A stretch of 6,086 nt of DNA from Desulfobacter sp. (GTDB lineage Bacteria; Desulfobacterota; Desulfobacteria; Desulfobacterales; Desulfobacteraceae): the NCBI GenBank assembly GCA_030145005.1, contig JAQYWJ010000137.1:1-6086 (forward strand), written 5' to 3'. A model generated the notes under the pieces. It did not search any database. It worked only from the letters and a program-made list of their open reading frames with translations, and was not told where the DNA came from. Positions 1 to 5,538 of this stretch are shown one piece after another. Positions within the stretch are counted from its first letter, which is position 1. Each line of letters opens with the position of its first letter. A program made the position numbers and the translations under genes.

Positions 1-287
1 TTATCATATGCCTGCCGTTGTCAGGGTACAAGATTAAGATTTGAGTTTTCGTCCAAACGGAACGTTCAGTTTTCTCATCCTTTTTCTGAGAGTGGACGGG
101 CTGATTTTAACTTGCTTTTAAGCAGAACGGGTCCCCCCATATATATCGCGGTGGGTCTAAAACCCTGAATCCAAGGAGTTATAGAAAGCTCGCCTCCCAC
201 CTTCCCCGTATACGGACTTTTTAAAAAACAGCTTGCGTTTCATATCAAAAACAATTAAGTCCCTTGCAGATTAGAAGGAGAATTGTT
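1..287. other. Non-coding upstream region, no gene recognised
   Basis: No convincing coding region is visible. Plus frame 1 is open from the window edge to a TGA at 166-168, but it has no start in view and its translation resembles nothing I know, so it could at most be the tail of an upstream gene. Visible structures are a 5-bp inverted repeat TCTCA/TGAGA (73-77/87-91), a small hairpin TGCTT/AAGCA (113-124), GGGT/ACCC (153-165) and a 10-bp palindrome CCGTATACGG (206-215) that could be an operator. The promoter of the tyrS leader should lie here, but I see no good -35/-10 pair. Confidence 0.5.
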
Positions 288-371
288 TTGACATATTACA
301 TCGCAGCCGATCAGGTTTACTATTATTGTGGGTATTATCCATATCCGGTTGCCGTGGTGTCTCTTTCTTGA
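288..371 (+). CDS. Tyrosine-rich leader peptide (27 aa) of the tyrS attenuator
   Basis: This is a short TTG-started frame ending in TGA at 369-371. It is preceded by a strong Shine-Dalgarno, AGAAGGAG at 273-280, with 7 bases between it and the TTG, which is ideal spacing. Eight of its 27 codons are Tyr: residues 3-4 (YY), 11-13 (YYY), 16-17 (YY) and 19 (Y), clustered as TYYI, VYYYCGYYPYP. The stop lies 23 bases before the first of two intrinsic terminators, and tyrosyl-tRNA synthetase follows. A run of codons for the amino acid charged by the downstream enzyme is the hallmark of ribosome-stalling attenuation, as in the Phe-rich pheM leader of E. coli pheST. The inference is that scarce Tyr-tRNA stalls the ribosome and lets tyrS be transcribed. 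The peptide itself probably has no other function. Doubts are the TTG start and the lack of a comparative check. Confidence 0.8.
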   Translation: MTYYIAADQVYYYCGYYPYPVAVVSLS

Positions 372-411
372 TCTGACATAAAAAAAAGTGAAATAAATGC
401 TGCGGGCCGGA
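330..411 (+). promoter_or_regulatory. Candidate pause hairpin and antiterminator of the tyrS attenuator
   Basis: Two competing pairings can be drawn by eye. The first is a hairpin, GGGTAT (330-335) with ATATCC (341-346), one G·U pair and loop 336-340. It lies in and just after the Tyr codons and ties up the start of the second pairing. The second joins TCCGGTTGC (344-352) to GCGGGCCGGA (402-411), nine pairs including two G·U and a bulged G404; this would destroy the 5' arm of the first terminator. A ribosome stalled on the Tyr triplet at 318-326 would cover roughly to 340, break the first hairpin and free 344-352. This is the usual 1:2 versus 2:3 logic of attenuators. The pairings are visible; their use is inferred. 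Confidence 0.5.
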
Positions 412-430
412 AGTGCCTGCAGCATTTTTT
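395..430 (+). terminator. Intrinsic terminator T1 in the tyrS leader
   Basis: AAATGCTGC (395-403) pairs perfectly with GCAGCATTT (419-427). The stem extends inward by one G·U pair and three G-C pairs to a 7-base loop (408-414), giving a 13-bp stem followed by a T run to 430. It is a textbook rho-independent terminator. It follows the Tyr leader peptide and precedes tyrS, so it is most likely the attenuator rather than the end of an upstream gene. Confidence 0.85.
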
Positions 431-447
431 AATTTAAAAAAGCTGCA
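418..447 (+). promoter_or_regulatory. Alternative hairpin bridging T1 and T2 (candidate second antiterminator)
   Basis: TGCAGC (418-423), part of the 3' arm of the first terminator, is exactly complementary to GCTGCA (442-447), part of the 5' arm of the second. The pairing continues past one A·A mismatch into five T-A pairs (425-429 with 436-440), leaving a 6-base loop. This hairpin cannot coexist with either terminator. If the first terminator is opened by upstream pairing, its freed 3' arm could block the second. This is inference from visible complementarity. Confidence 0.45.
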
Positions 448-475
448 ACACATCCCTGATGTTGCGGCTTTTTTT
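436..475 (+). terminator. Intrinsic terminator T2 in the tyrS leader
   Basis: AGCTGCAACA (441-450) pairs with TGTTGCGGCT (460-469), ten pairs with one T·G, followed by a run of seven T (469-475). An A run (436-440) on the left means it could also act on the opposite strand. It lies 36 bases before the tyrS ATG with no recognisable promoter between, so tyrS transcription must pass both terminators. An alternative inner fold, ACATC/GATGT, is also possible. Confidence 0.8.
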
Positions 476-511
476 ATTTTTACCCGTTTTTCAATTAACC
501 GGAGTTTAAAG

Positions 512-1798
512 ATGAATGTATTGGAAGTGTTAAAAGAACGTGGGTTTCTTGATAACCAAACCCATGAAAGAGAACTGGAAGATCACCTGGCAAAGGAAAG
601 CAGGCACTGCTATATAGGCTTTGATCCAACTGCCGACAGTCTTCATGTGGGACATCTGGTTCCTATCATGTCCCTTGCGCATATGCAGCTCAATGGACAT
701 ATCCCAATCGCCCTTGTCGGAGGGGGCACAGGCCGGATAGGCGATCCCAGCGGAAAAAATGAGATGCGGCAGATGATGACTCTGGAGACCATTGAGCAAA
801 ATGTTCAGGGCATCAAAAAACAGCTGTCCGGATTTATTGATTTTGAGGCTGGTAAGGCCATTTTGGCCAATAATGCGGATTGGCTTGCATCCCTTGAATA
901 CATTCCCTTTCTCAGGGATATTGGCCGGCATTTCAGCATCAATAAAATGATCAAGGCTGAAAGCTATCGCCAGAGAATTGAATCCGAAGTCGGACTAAGT
1001 TTCATTGAATTCAATTACATGCTTTTGCAGGCAGTTGATTTTCTGACGCTTTGTGACCGTCATAACTGCATGCTGCAAATGGGGGGAAGTGATCAATGGG
1101 GTAATATCCTCGCAGGCGTTGAACTGATTCGTAAAACCAGGCAAAAAACGGTGTTTGGGATTACCTACAAACTGATTACCAAAAGTGACGGGAGCAAAAT
1201 GGGAAAAACCGCCGGTAACGCTGTCTGGCTTGATCCTGAAAAAACATCTCCCTACGAGTACTATCAATTCTGGATGAATACGGATGACAGGGATGTGGAA
1301 CGGTTTTTATCGCTTTTTACCTTCCTGCCCATGCCGGAAATCCGCCAGGTAAACAATCTGGTTGATGCAGAGTTGAACCAAGTAAAAAATATTCTGGCAT
1401 TTGAGAGTACTTGTCTGGCCCACGGCAGGGAGGCGGCATTAAATGCCAAAGCATCCGCTTCTGCCGTTTTTGGAAATTGCACTATTTCTGAAAAAATTCT
1501 GCCGTCATCCAGTATCCCCAGGAAAGACGAAAGCAGGAACGCAGTTGAGCTTCCCACAACCTATGTCACACCCAGTGAGTTTTCAACGGGGATTCCGGCC
1601 TATGAGCTTTTCCTGCGCACCGGCCTTACCAAATCCGGTGGAGAGGCAAGACGCCTGATAAATCAGGGTGGGGCATATCTTAATGGAGAAAGGGTTGCCG
1701 CTTTTGATTTATTGGTTGATTCCAACCATCTTGAAAATGGTCAGGTTATTTTAAGGGCCGGCAAAAAAAGGTTTCATAGAATTCAGATAGAAATATAA
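512..1798 (+). CDS. tyrS: Tyrosyl-tRNA synthetase
   Basis: This is a cytoplasmic class I aminoacyl-tRNA synthetase that activates tyrosine with ATP and charges tRNA-Tyr. Its 428 residues match the usual bacterial TyrS length. The tyrosine-pocket motif CYIGFDPTADSLHVGH (33-48) contains Tyr34, Asp38 and the HIGH-type signature HVGH (45-48). Further substrate-site motifs are NYMLLQAVDF (168-177, with Tyr169 and Gln173) and GGSDQWGN (191-198). The KMSKS equivalent is KMGKT (229-233), close to the KFGKT form of E. coli-type TyrS. The C-terminal part (about 361-428) is the S4-like tRNA-binding domain. I chose ATG 512 because GGAG sits at 501-504 with good spacing and the protein then begins as the family does. 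A longer in-frame GTG at 413 lies inside a terminator and is not real. Expression is probably controlled by the Tyr leader-peptide attenuator at 288-475. Confidence 0.97.
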   Translation: MNVLEVLKERGFLDNQTHERELEDHLAKESRHCYIGFDPTADSLHVGHLVPIMSLAHMQLNGHIPIALVGGGTGRIGDPSGKNEMRQMMTLETIEQNVQGIKKQLSGFIDFEAGKAILANNADWLASLEYIPFLRDIGRHFSINKMIKAESYRQRIESEVGLSFIEFNYMLLQAVDFLTLCDRHNCMLQMGGSDQWGNILAGVELIRKTRQKTVFGITYKLITKSDGSKMGKTAGNAVWLDPEKTSPYEYYQFWMNTDDRDVERFLSLFTFLPMPEIRQVNNLVDAELNQVKNILAFESTCLAHGREAALNAKASASAVFGNCTISEKILPSSSIPRKDESRNAVELPTTYVTPSEFSTGIPAYELFLRTGLTKSGGEARRLINQGGAYLNGERVAAFDLLVDSNHLENGQVILRAGKKRFHRIQIEI

Positions 1799-1891
1799 TA
1801 AGGTTGTAACAAAAGGGATGAGTCTTTCATTTTTAATAATTTGAAAATGTGCCCAGATGGGGTATAGTCCTGGCCCACAAGGTAATTTTAT

Positions 1892-1926
1892 ATGAAAGTA
1901 CCAATAAGTTGCGAAGTTACTTTCAT
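1892..1926. repeat. Perfect 9-bp inverted repeat, ATGAAAGTA / TACTTTCAT
   Basis: The arms are 1892-1900 and 1918-1926, separated by 17 bases that themselves contain the direct repeat AAGTT-gcg-AAGTT. It sits about 105 bp before the acyl-CoA dehydrogenase start. It may be an operator for a dimeric regulator or an RNA stem. No regulator can be named from sequence alone. Confidence 0.5.
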
Positions 1927-1936
1927 GTTTTGTTTT

Positions 1937-1973
1937 GGGCTGAACCACGGTAAAAAACCAGGTCAGCCCGTGG
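1937..1973 (+). promoter_or_regulatory. Two mutually exclusive stems upstream of the acyl-CoA dehydrogenase gene
   Basis: GGGCTGA (1937-1943) pairs with TCAGCCC (1963-1969), extended by CC/GG (1945-1946/1961-1962). CCACGG (1945-1950) pairs instead with CCGTGG (1968-1973). The two cannot form together because they share 1945-1946 and 1968-1969. No T run follows directly, so this is not a clear terminator. It may be a switchable leader or simply a hairpin; function is unknown. Confidence 0.35.
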
Positions 1974-2029
1974 CTGTTATATTAATTTTACGGGTTATTT
2001 CCCCTTAAGAAAATAAAAGGCGTGATTTT

Positions 2030-3178
2030 ATGGATTTTAACCCCTGCATGAAACACCAGGTAGTCAGAAAAACGGTGCGGGAGTTTGCTGAAAATGAGAT
2101 CGGACCCCATGCCGCAAGCCTGGACAGGGAAGGGCGCTTCCCAACTGAAATTATTGAAAAGATGGGGCCTTTAAATTATTTTGGCCTCCAGGTGCCGCCG
2201 TCTTTAGGCGGTGCCGGTCTTGACACCATTTCCTATGCCATTGTGATTGAGGAATTGTCCAGGGTGTGTGCTGCTCTCGGGCTTTGCGTGTCTGTTCACA
2301 ACAGCGTGGGGCTGTATCCCATTTTAAGGTTTGGTACGGATGAGCAAATTGCCCGCTTTGTACCTGACATGGCCGCAGGAAAACATATCGGTGCATTTTG
2401 CCTGACCGAAGCCAATGCCGGTTCCGATGCCGGCGGCGTGGAGACCGTGGCAATAAAGACCGACGACGGCTACACTATCAACGGCACCAAGATTTTTGTC
2501 ACCAATGGCGGGGTCTGTGATGTGGTTTTGGTATTTGCCGTGGATGCGGGCAGCCAGGGACCGTCCCGGTCCAATGTTTTTATTGTGGAAAAGAAGTGCC
2601 CCGGATTCAGTGTGGGCGAAATAGAGGATTTATGCGGCATGCGGGCCAATCCGGTTTCGTCCCTGTTTTTTGAGAACTGCCGGATCCCTGAAACCAATCT
2701 TCTGGGCAAACCGGGGCAGGGTCTTAAAATCGGCTTGACTGCCCTGGATACCGGCCGAATCGGTATTGCGGCCCAGGCGTTAGGTATTGCCCAGGCGGCA
2801 TTTGAGGCGGCATTGAGTTATGCCAAGGAGCGCCGGCAGTTCAACAGCCCTTTGACAAAATTTCAAACCATCCAGAACTATCTGGCAGATATGGCCACAT
2901 CCATTGAATCCTCGCGCCTGCTTCTCTACCGGGCCGCGGCAGCCAAAGACAAAGGCGGTGATTTCGGGGCCCAGTCAGCCATGGCCAAACTGTCCTGCAG
3001 TGCAACGGCACGTACAGTAACGGATTTGGCTGTCCAGATCCACGGCGGATATGGATACTCCAGGGAATATGATGTGGAACGTTACTTCAGGGAAGCCAAG
3101 GTGACCCAGATCTATGAAGGCACCAGTGAAGTGCAGAAGATGGTCATCGCAAGGCATCTGATTACCCGGCCCAGTTAA
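2030..3178 (+). CDS. Acyl-CoA dehydrogenase (short-chain / butyryl-CoA dehydrogenase-like)
   Basis: This 382-residue cytoplasmic flavoprotein is of normal family length. It oxidises an acyl-CoA to the 2,3-enoyl-CoA with FAD and passes the electrons to ETF. The first family signature is CLTEANAGSDAGG (124-136) and the second is QIHGGYGY...EYDVERYFRE (336-355). The catalytic base is Glu363 in IYEGTSE, the position used by short-chain and butyryl-CoA dehydrogenases. An N-terminal helical domain (about 1-120), a middle beta domain (about 121-225) and a C-terminal helical domain (about 226-382) follow the family order. etfB begins 16 bp after the stop, so the partner ETF is almost certainly encoded with it. 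Substrate chain length cannot be fixed from sequence. In an anaerobe it could serve fatty-acid beta-oxidation or run in reverse with a bifurcating ETF. The start has AAAGG 9 bases upstream. Confidence 0.93.
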   Translation: MDFNPCMKHQVVRKTVREFAENEIGPHAASLDREGRFPTEIIEKMGPLNYFGLQVPPSLGGAGLDTISYAIVIEELSRVCAALGLCVSVHNSVGLYPILRFGTDEQIARFVPDMAAGKHIGAFCLTEANAGSDAGGVETVAIKTDDGYTINGTKIFVTNGGVCDVVLVFAVDAGSQGPSRSNVFIVEKKCPGFSVGEIEDLCGMRANPVSSLFFENCRIPETNLLGKPGQGLKIGLTALDTGRIGIAAQALGIAQAAFEAALSYAKERRQFNSPLTKFQTIQNYLADMATSIESSRLLLYRAAAAKDKGGDFGAQSAMAKLSCSATARTVTDLAVQIHGGYGYSREYDVERYFREAKVTQIYEGTSEVQKMVIARHLITRPS

Positions 3179-3194
3179 GAGAGAAAAAGCAGAT

Positions 3195-4040
3195 ATGGAA
3201 AATAATACACTTGATATCATTGTATGCATTAAACAGGTGCCCATGGTGTCTGAACTGCCCTGGAATTCCAAAACCGGCACCCTGAAACGGGAGCTTGCCC
3301 AGGGCATGATGGACCCGGCCTCACGCCTTGCCCTGGAAGCCGGGCTTCGCCTGCAAAGGGCAGGGCAGCTAGAGGATCGCCGGATCCGGGTGACCGCACT
3401 GACCATGGGACCGCCCATGGCCGAGGAGGTGCTTCACCAGGCCGTGTCCCTGGGCGCAGACCATGGGGTACTGCTCACGGACCGGAAAATGGCCGGGGCC
3501 GACACCAATCTTACCTCTTTTATCCTTGGCCGGTATATAAGGATGTTTAAGCCTGATACCGGTCTTGTGCTCTGCGGCGCCCAGACCAGTGACAGTGAGA
3601 CGGCCCAAGTCGGTCCCCAGTTGGCCTGTGAACTGGATTTTCCGGCCATCGGCTGGGCATCGGATATCCGGCTGACCCAAAGAACTCTGGTGGTCACCCG
3701 GTTGGTGGATGATTTTATGGAAACCCTGGAGATGGATTTGCCGGGCCTTGTGACCATAGAGCTGGGCGCGTTTGTTCCCCGTTATGCAGGACTTGCCGGC
3801 GTGGCACAGGCCTTTGCCTCTCCCAAAATTGACGTTGTGGATGCCGATCGCCTGGAACTGGACAGGGATTTCAATGCCCTTAAAGATTCGCCCACCCGTA
3901 TTCTGGATGTGTTTTCGCCTGCCACCCAAAAGGAGAGCCGGGTGCTCAAGGGCGCGGCCAAAACCGTTGTGGACAAGCTGTTTACAGATTATGGAAAAAT
4001 TATCAGTTCAGCCATGGGCAAGGATTTAAAAAAGAAATGA
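3195..4040 (+). CDS. etfB: Electron transfer flavoprotein, beta subunit
   Basis: At 281 residues this is slightly longer than typical EtfB (about 250-265). It begins with the family's CIKQVP motif (11-16) and has the nucleotide-binding segment GAQTSDSETAQVGP (128-141). RLVDDFMETLEMDLPGLVT (169-187) closely resembles the ETF-beta signature, with Phe where an acidic or Gly residue is usual. EtfB pairs with EtfA to carry electrons from the acyl-CoA dehydrogenase encoded 16 bp upstream. The TAQVGP stretch recalls EtfB subunits that bind a second FAD rather than AMP, as in electron-bifurcating ETFs, but here DSE replaces the usual DGD. That role is therefore only a possibility. The Shine-Dalgarno is weak (AAGAGAG just after the preceding stop), which suggests translational coupling. 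The stop overlaps the etfA start. Confidence 0.94.
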   Translation: MENNTLDIIVCIKQVPMVSELPWNSKTGTLKRELAQGMMDPASRLALEAGLRLQRAGQLEDRRIRVTALTMGPPMAEEVLHQAVSLGADHGVLLTDRKMAGADTNLTSFILGRYIRMFKPDTGLVLCGAQTSDSETAQVGPQLACELDFPAIGWASDIRLTQRTLVVTRLVDDFMETLEMDLPGLVTIELGAFVPRYAGLAGVAQAFASPKIDVVDADRLELDRDFNALKDSPTRILDVFSPATQKESRVLKGAAKTVVDKLFTDYGKIISSAMGKDLKKK

Positions 4041-5056
4041 GGGCGAAAATGTCAAAAAATTCAACCGGCAAAGATATCTGGGTGCTTGGAGACTACCGCA
4101 ACTATTTTAAAAACCGGGTTACGCTTCAGATCCTGGCAAGGGCCAGGGCGCTTGCCGAAAAGACGGGTGGCCGGGTGTGCGGCGTGGTTTTTGGTCATGA
4201 TGTGGGTGGATATACCGGCGAATATATTGCCCATGGTGCGGACCGGGTTTATGTAATTGATCATCCAAGGCTTAAATCCTATGGCATTGAGACCTTTACC
4301 AATCTTTTGATACGGCTGGCCCGGGACATGAATCCGGATATCATCCTGATCGGGGCCACCCGGTTCGGCCAGGAAGTGGCGCCCCGGGTGGCAAAACAGT
4401 TGGACACCGGACTTACCGCCGACTGCATTGATCTTGAAATAGACGATAAAGGACGGCTTGTCCAGATTGCACCATCCTTTGGGGGCAACCTCATTGCACG
4501 GATACTCACGCCAAAAGCCCGGCCCCAGATGGCAACGGTGCGGCCCGGCACCTTCCATGAACTGCCCCATGATAATACGGCCAAAGGCGAGGTGGTCACC
4601 CTTGATCTGCCCGAAGATCTGCCGGCCGAGCGGGTCCGCTGCACCCATTCGGAATACCGGCCTGCCAAAACCCTGGGCATTGAAAAGGCGGACATTGTGA
4701 TCACCGGCGGCAGGGGCATGGGGTCCAAGGGTAAATTTAAAAAACTGTTTGACCTGGCAGGTCTGCTCAATGCCGAGGTCGGGGCCACCCGCCCTGTTGT
4801 CCATGCCGGATGGGTGGGCCACGAGGCCCTGGTGGGCCAGGCCGGTAAGCATATACGGCCCAAGGTGCTGTTCTCCTTTGGTATCTCCGGGGCCATCCAG
4901 CACACGGCCGCGCTTATGGATGCTGATTTCATTGTGGCTGTGAACAAAAACCCCGATGCCACCATGATGAAACTTGCGGATGTGGCCATTGTGGCCGATG
5001 CCAACCAGGTTTGCTCCGGGATTATCCGGGCTCTGAAAGAGAAGATAAGGGACTGA
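4037..5056 (+). CDS. etfA: Electron transfer flavoprotein, alpha subunit
   Basis: At 339 residues this is normal length for EtfA without an added ferredoxin domain. The N-terminal ETF domain (about 12-200) is followed by the C-terminal FAD-binding domain. The FAD site shows GATRPVVHAGW (249-259, with Arg252), VGQAGK (266-271), FGISGAIQH (281-289) and AVNKNP (301-306). The classic signature is slightly altered: FSFG replaces the more usual Y-I-A-x-G, and Ala replaces Gly after QHxx. It forms the ETF heterodimer with the EtfB encoded just upstream. The first ATG overlaps the etfB stop as ATGA (4037-4040), which favours coupled translation. A second ATG at 4049 has a better Shine-Dalgarno, GAGGG (4039-4043), and would give a 335-residue protein; either start is possible. 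No clear terminator follows. Confidence 0.95.
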   Translation: MRAKMSKNSTGKDIWVLGDYRNYFKNRVTLQILARARALAEKTGGRVCGVVFGHDVGGYTGEYIAHGADRVYVIDHPRLKSYGIETFTNLLIRLARDMNPDIILIGATRFGQEVAPRVAKQLDTGLTADCIDLEIDDKGRLVQIAPSFGGNLIARILTPKARPQMATVRPGTFHELPHDNTAKGEVVTLDLPEDLPAERVRCTHSEYRPAKTLGIEKADIVITGGRGMGSKGKFKKLFDLAGLLNAEVGATRPVVHAGWVGHEALVGQAGKHIRPKVLFSFGISGAIQHTAALMDADFIVAVNKNPDATMMKLADVAIVADANQVCSGIIRALKEKIRD

Positions 5057-5100
5057 TATCTTTATTGCGTCCAAGGTAAATGGGTATCATAAGAAAGTTT

Positions 5101-5161
5101 CGGCTCATGACATTGTTTTATTTATATTTATGATTAAATTTGTACCAATGGTCATGAGTTG
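5101..5161 (+). promoter_or_regulatory. Long hairpin A upstream of the HesB-like gene
   Basis: CGGCTCATGACATTG (5101-5115) pairs with CAAT-G-GTCATGAGTTG (5146-5161). This gives 15 pairs including two G·U, with bulged G5150 and an AT-rich 30-base loop. It starts 44 bp after the etfA stop. It may end the etf transcript or serve as an operator or leader stem. The last six bases of its 3' arm are shared with hairpin B. Confidence 0.5.
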
Positions 5162-5192
5162 ACCTAAGGTTATCAACATTAGGGCTCAACTC
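5156..5192 (+). promoter_or_regulatory. Hairpin B, overlapping hairpin A, just before the HesB-like gene
   Basis: GAGTTGACCTAA (5156-5167) pairs with TTAGG-gc-TCAACTC (5179-5192). This is 12 pairs with a two-base bulge (5184-5185) and an 11-base loop. It uses 5156-5161, which hairpin A also needs, so the two compete. It ends about 15 bases before the Shine-Dalgarno AAGGAGAG (5208-5215). A switchable leader controlling the HesB-like gene is possible but unproven. Confidence 0.45.
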
Positions 5193-5223
5193 TCAACAAA
5201 AAATGAAAAGGAGAGACTTAAAT

Positions 5224-5535
5224 ATGATAAATGTTACCAAGCCTGCCCAGGAACAGGTTAAACTCTATTTTGAGGGCAAAGAAATTAAACCTATCAGAAT
5301 TCTTCTCAATGGCGACGGATGCGGCGGGCCAAGCCTTGCCATGGCTTTGGACGAGAAAAAAGAGACGGATGCCGTGTTTACCTTTGATGGTGTGGAATAC
5401 ATCATGGATAAGGATCTGATGGAAAAAGCAAGTCCTGTGGCTGTTGATTTTGCAGGTACAGGCTTTCACCTTGAATCCAGCTTGGAACCGCCTGCCGGAT
5501 GCAAAGGTTGCGGCAGCGGAACATGCCATAGCTAA
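5224..5535 (+). CDS. HesB/IscA-like (A-type carrier-like) iron-sulfur protein
   Basis: A 103-residue cytoplasmic protein of the HesB/IscA-like fold, which binds or delivers Fe-S clusters or iron. The body follows the family pattern: KPAQEQVKLYF at the N terminus, LLNGDGCGGPSLAMALDE (27-44), then a beta-rich middle and a Cys-rich tail. The first conserved Cys is Cys33; the tail CKGCGSGTC (93-101) gives Cys93, Cys96 and Cys101. Canonical IscA instead ends in a CxC-type motif, so this belongs to a variant group that I associate with sulfate-reducing deltaproteobacteria. It may not be a true cluster-assembly factor. I chose ATG 5224 because AAGGAGAG (5208-5215) precedes it at 8 bases; the upstream ATG 5203 would place this site inside the gene. 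The gene stands alone after a structured leader, and an omega-RNA-like element begins three bases past its stop. Confidence 0.8.
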   Translation: MINVTKPAQEQVKLYFEGKEIKPIRILLNGDGCGGPSLAMALDEKKETDAVFTFDGVEYIMDKDLMEKASPVAVDFAGTGFHLESSLEPPAGCKGCGSGTCHS

Positions 5536-5538
5536 CGA

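Larger units (their letters stand above)
1799..2029. other. Structured intergenic region / leader of the acyl-CoA dehydrogenase operon
   Basis: No gene is seen. Several inverted repeats follow each other. An AU-rich 9-bp hairpin (1828-1836/1841-1849) may end tyrS transcripts, although no T run follows it. TGTG-CCAG pairs with CTGG-CACA (1848-1856/1870-1879). Next come the 9-bp repeat listed separately and two mutually exclusive stems around 1937-1973. The promoter is not obvious. The Shine-Dalgarno AAAGG (2016-2020) lies 9 bases before the ATG of the next gene. Confidence 0.5.

Noticed and set aside
288..326. TTGACA at 288-293 as a promoter -35 box
   Set aside because: No -10-like hexamer lies 16-18 bases downstream (TACTAT and TATTAT are 24-27 away), and the TTG is better explained as the leader-peptide start.
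271..453. Minus-strand 60-aa frame over the leader
   Set aside because: It is antisense to the leader peptide and first terminator, with no recognisable product.
395..475. T-box leader for tyrS
   Set aside because: I see no T-box sequence or specifier-loop architecture, and the Tyr-rich translated leader explains the region better.
413..511. N-terminal extension of tyrS starting at GTG 413
   Set aside because: It lies inside two intrinsic terminators and the Shine-Dalgarno and family N terminus support ATG 512.
3369..3929. Minus-strand 186-aa open frame
   Set aside because: It is an antisense shadow of etfB and resembles no known protein.
4061..5074. Minus-strand 337-aa open frame
   Set aside because: It is an antisense shadow of etfA, whose family motifs are clear on the plus strand.
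5203..5223. Upstream ATG 5203 for the HesB-like gene
   Set aside because: It would place the only good Shine-Dalgarno inside the coding region and add residues not typical of the family.
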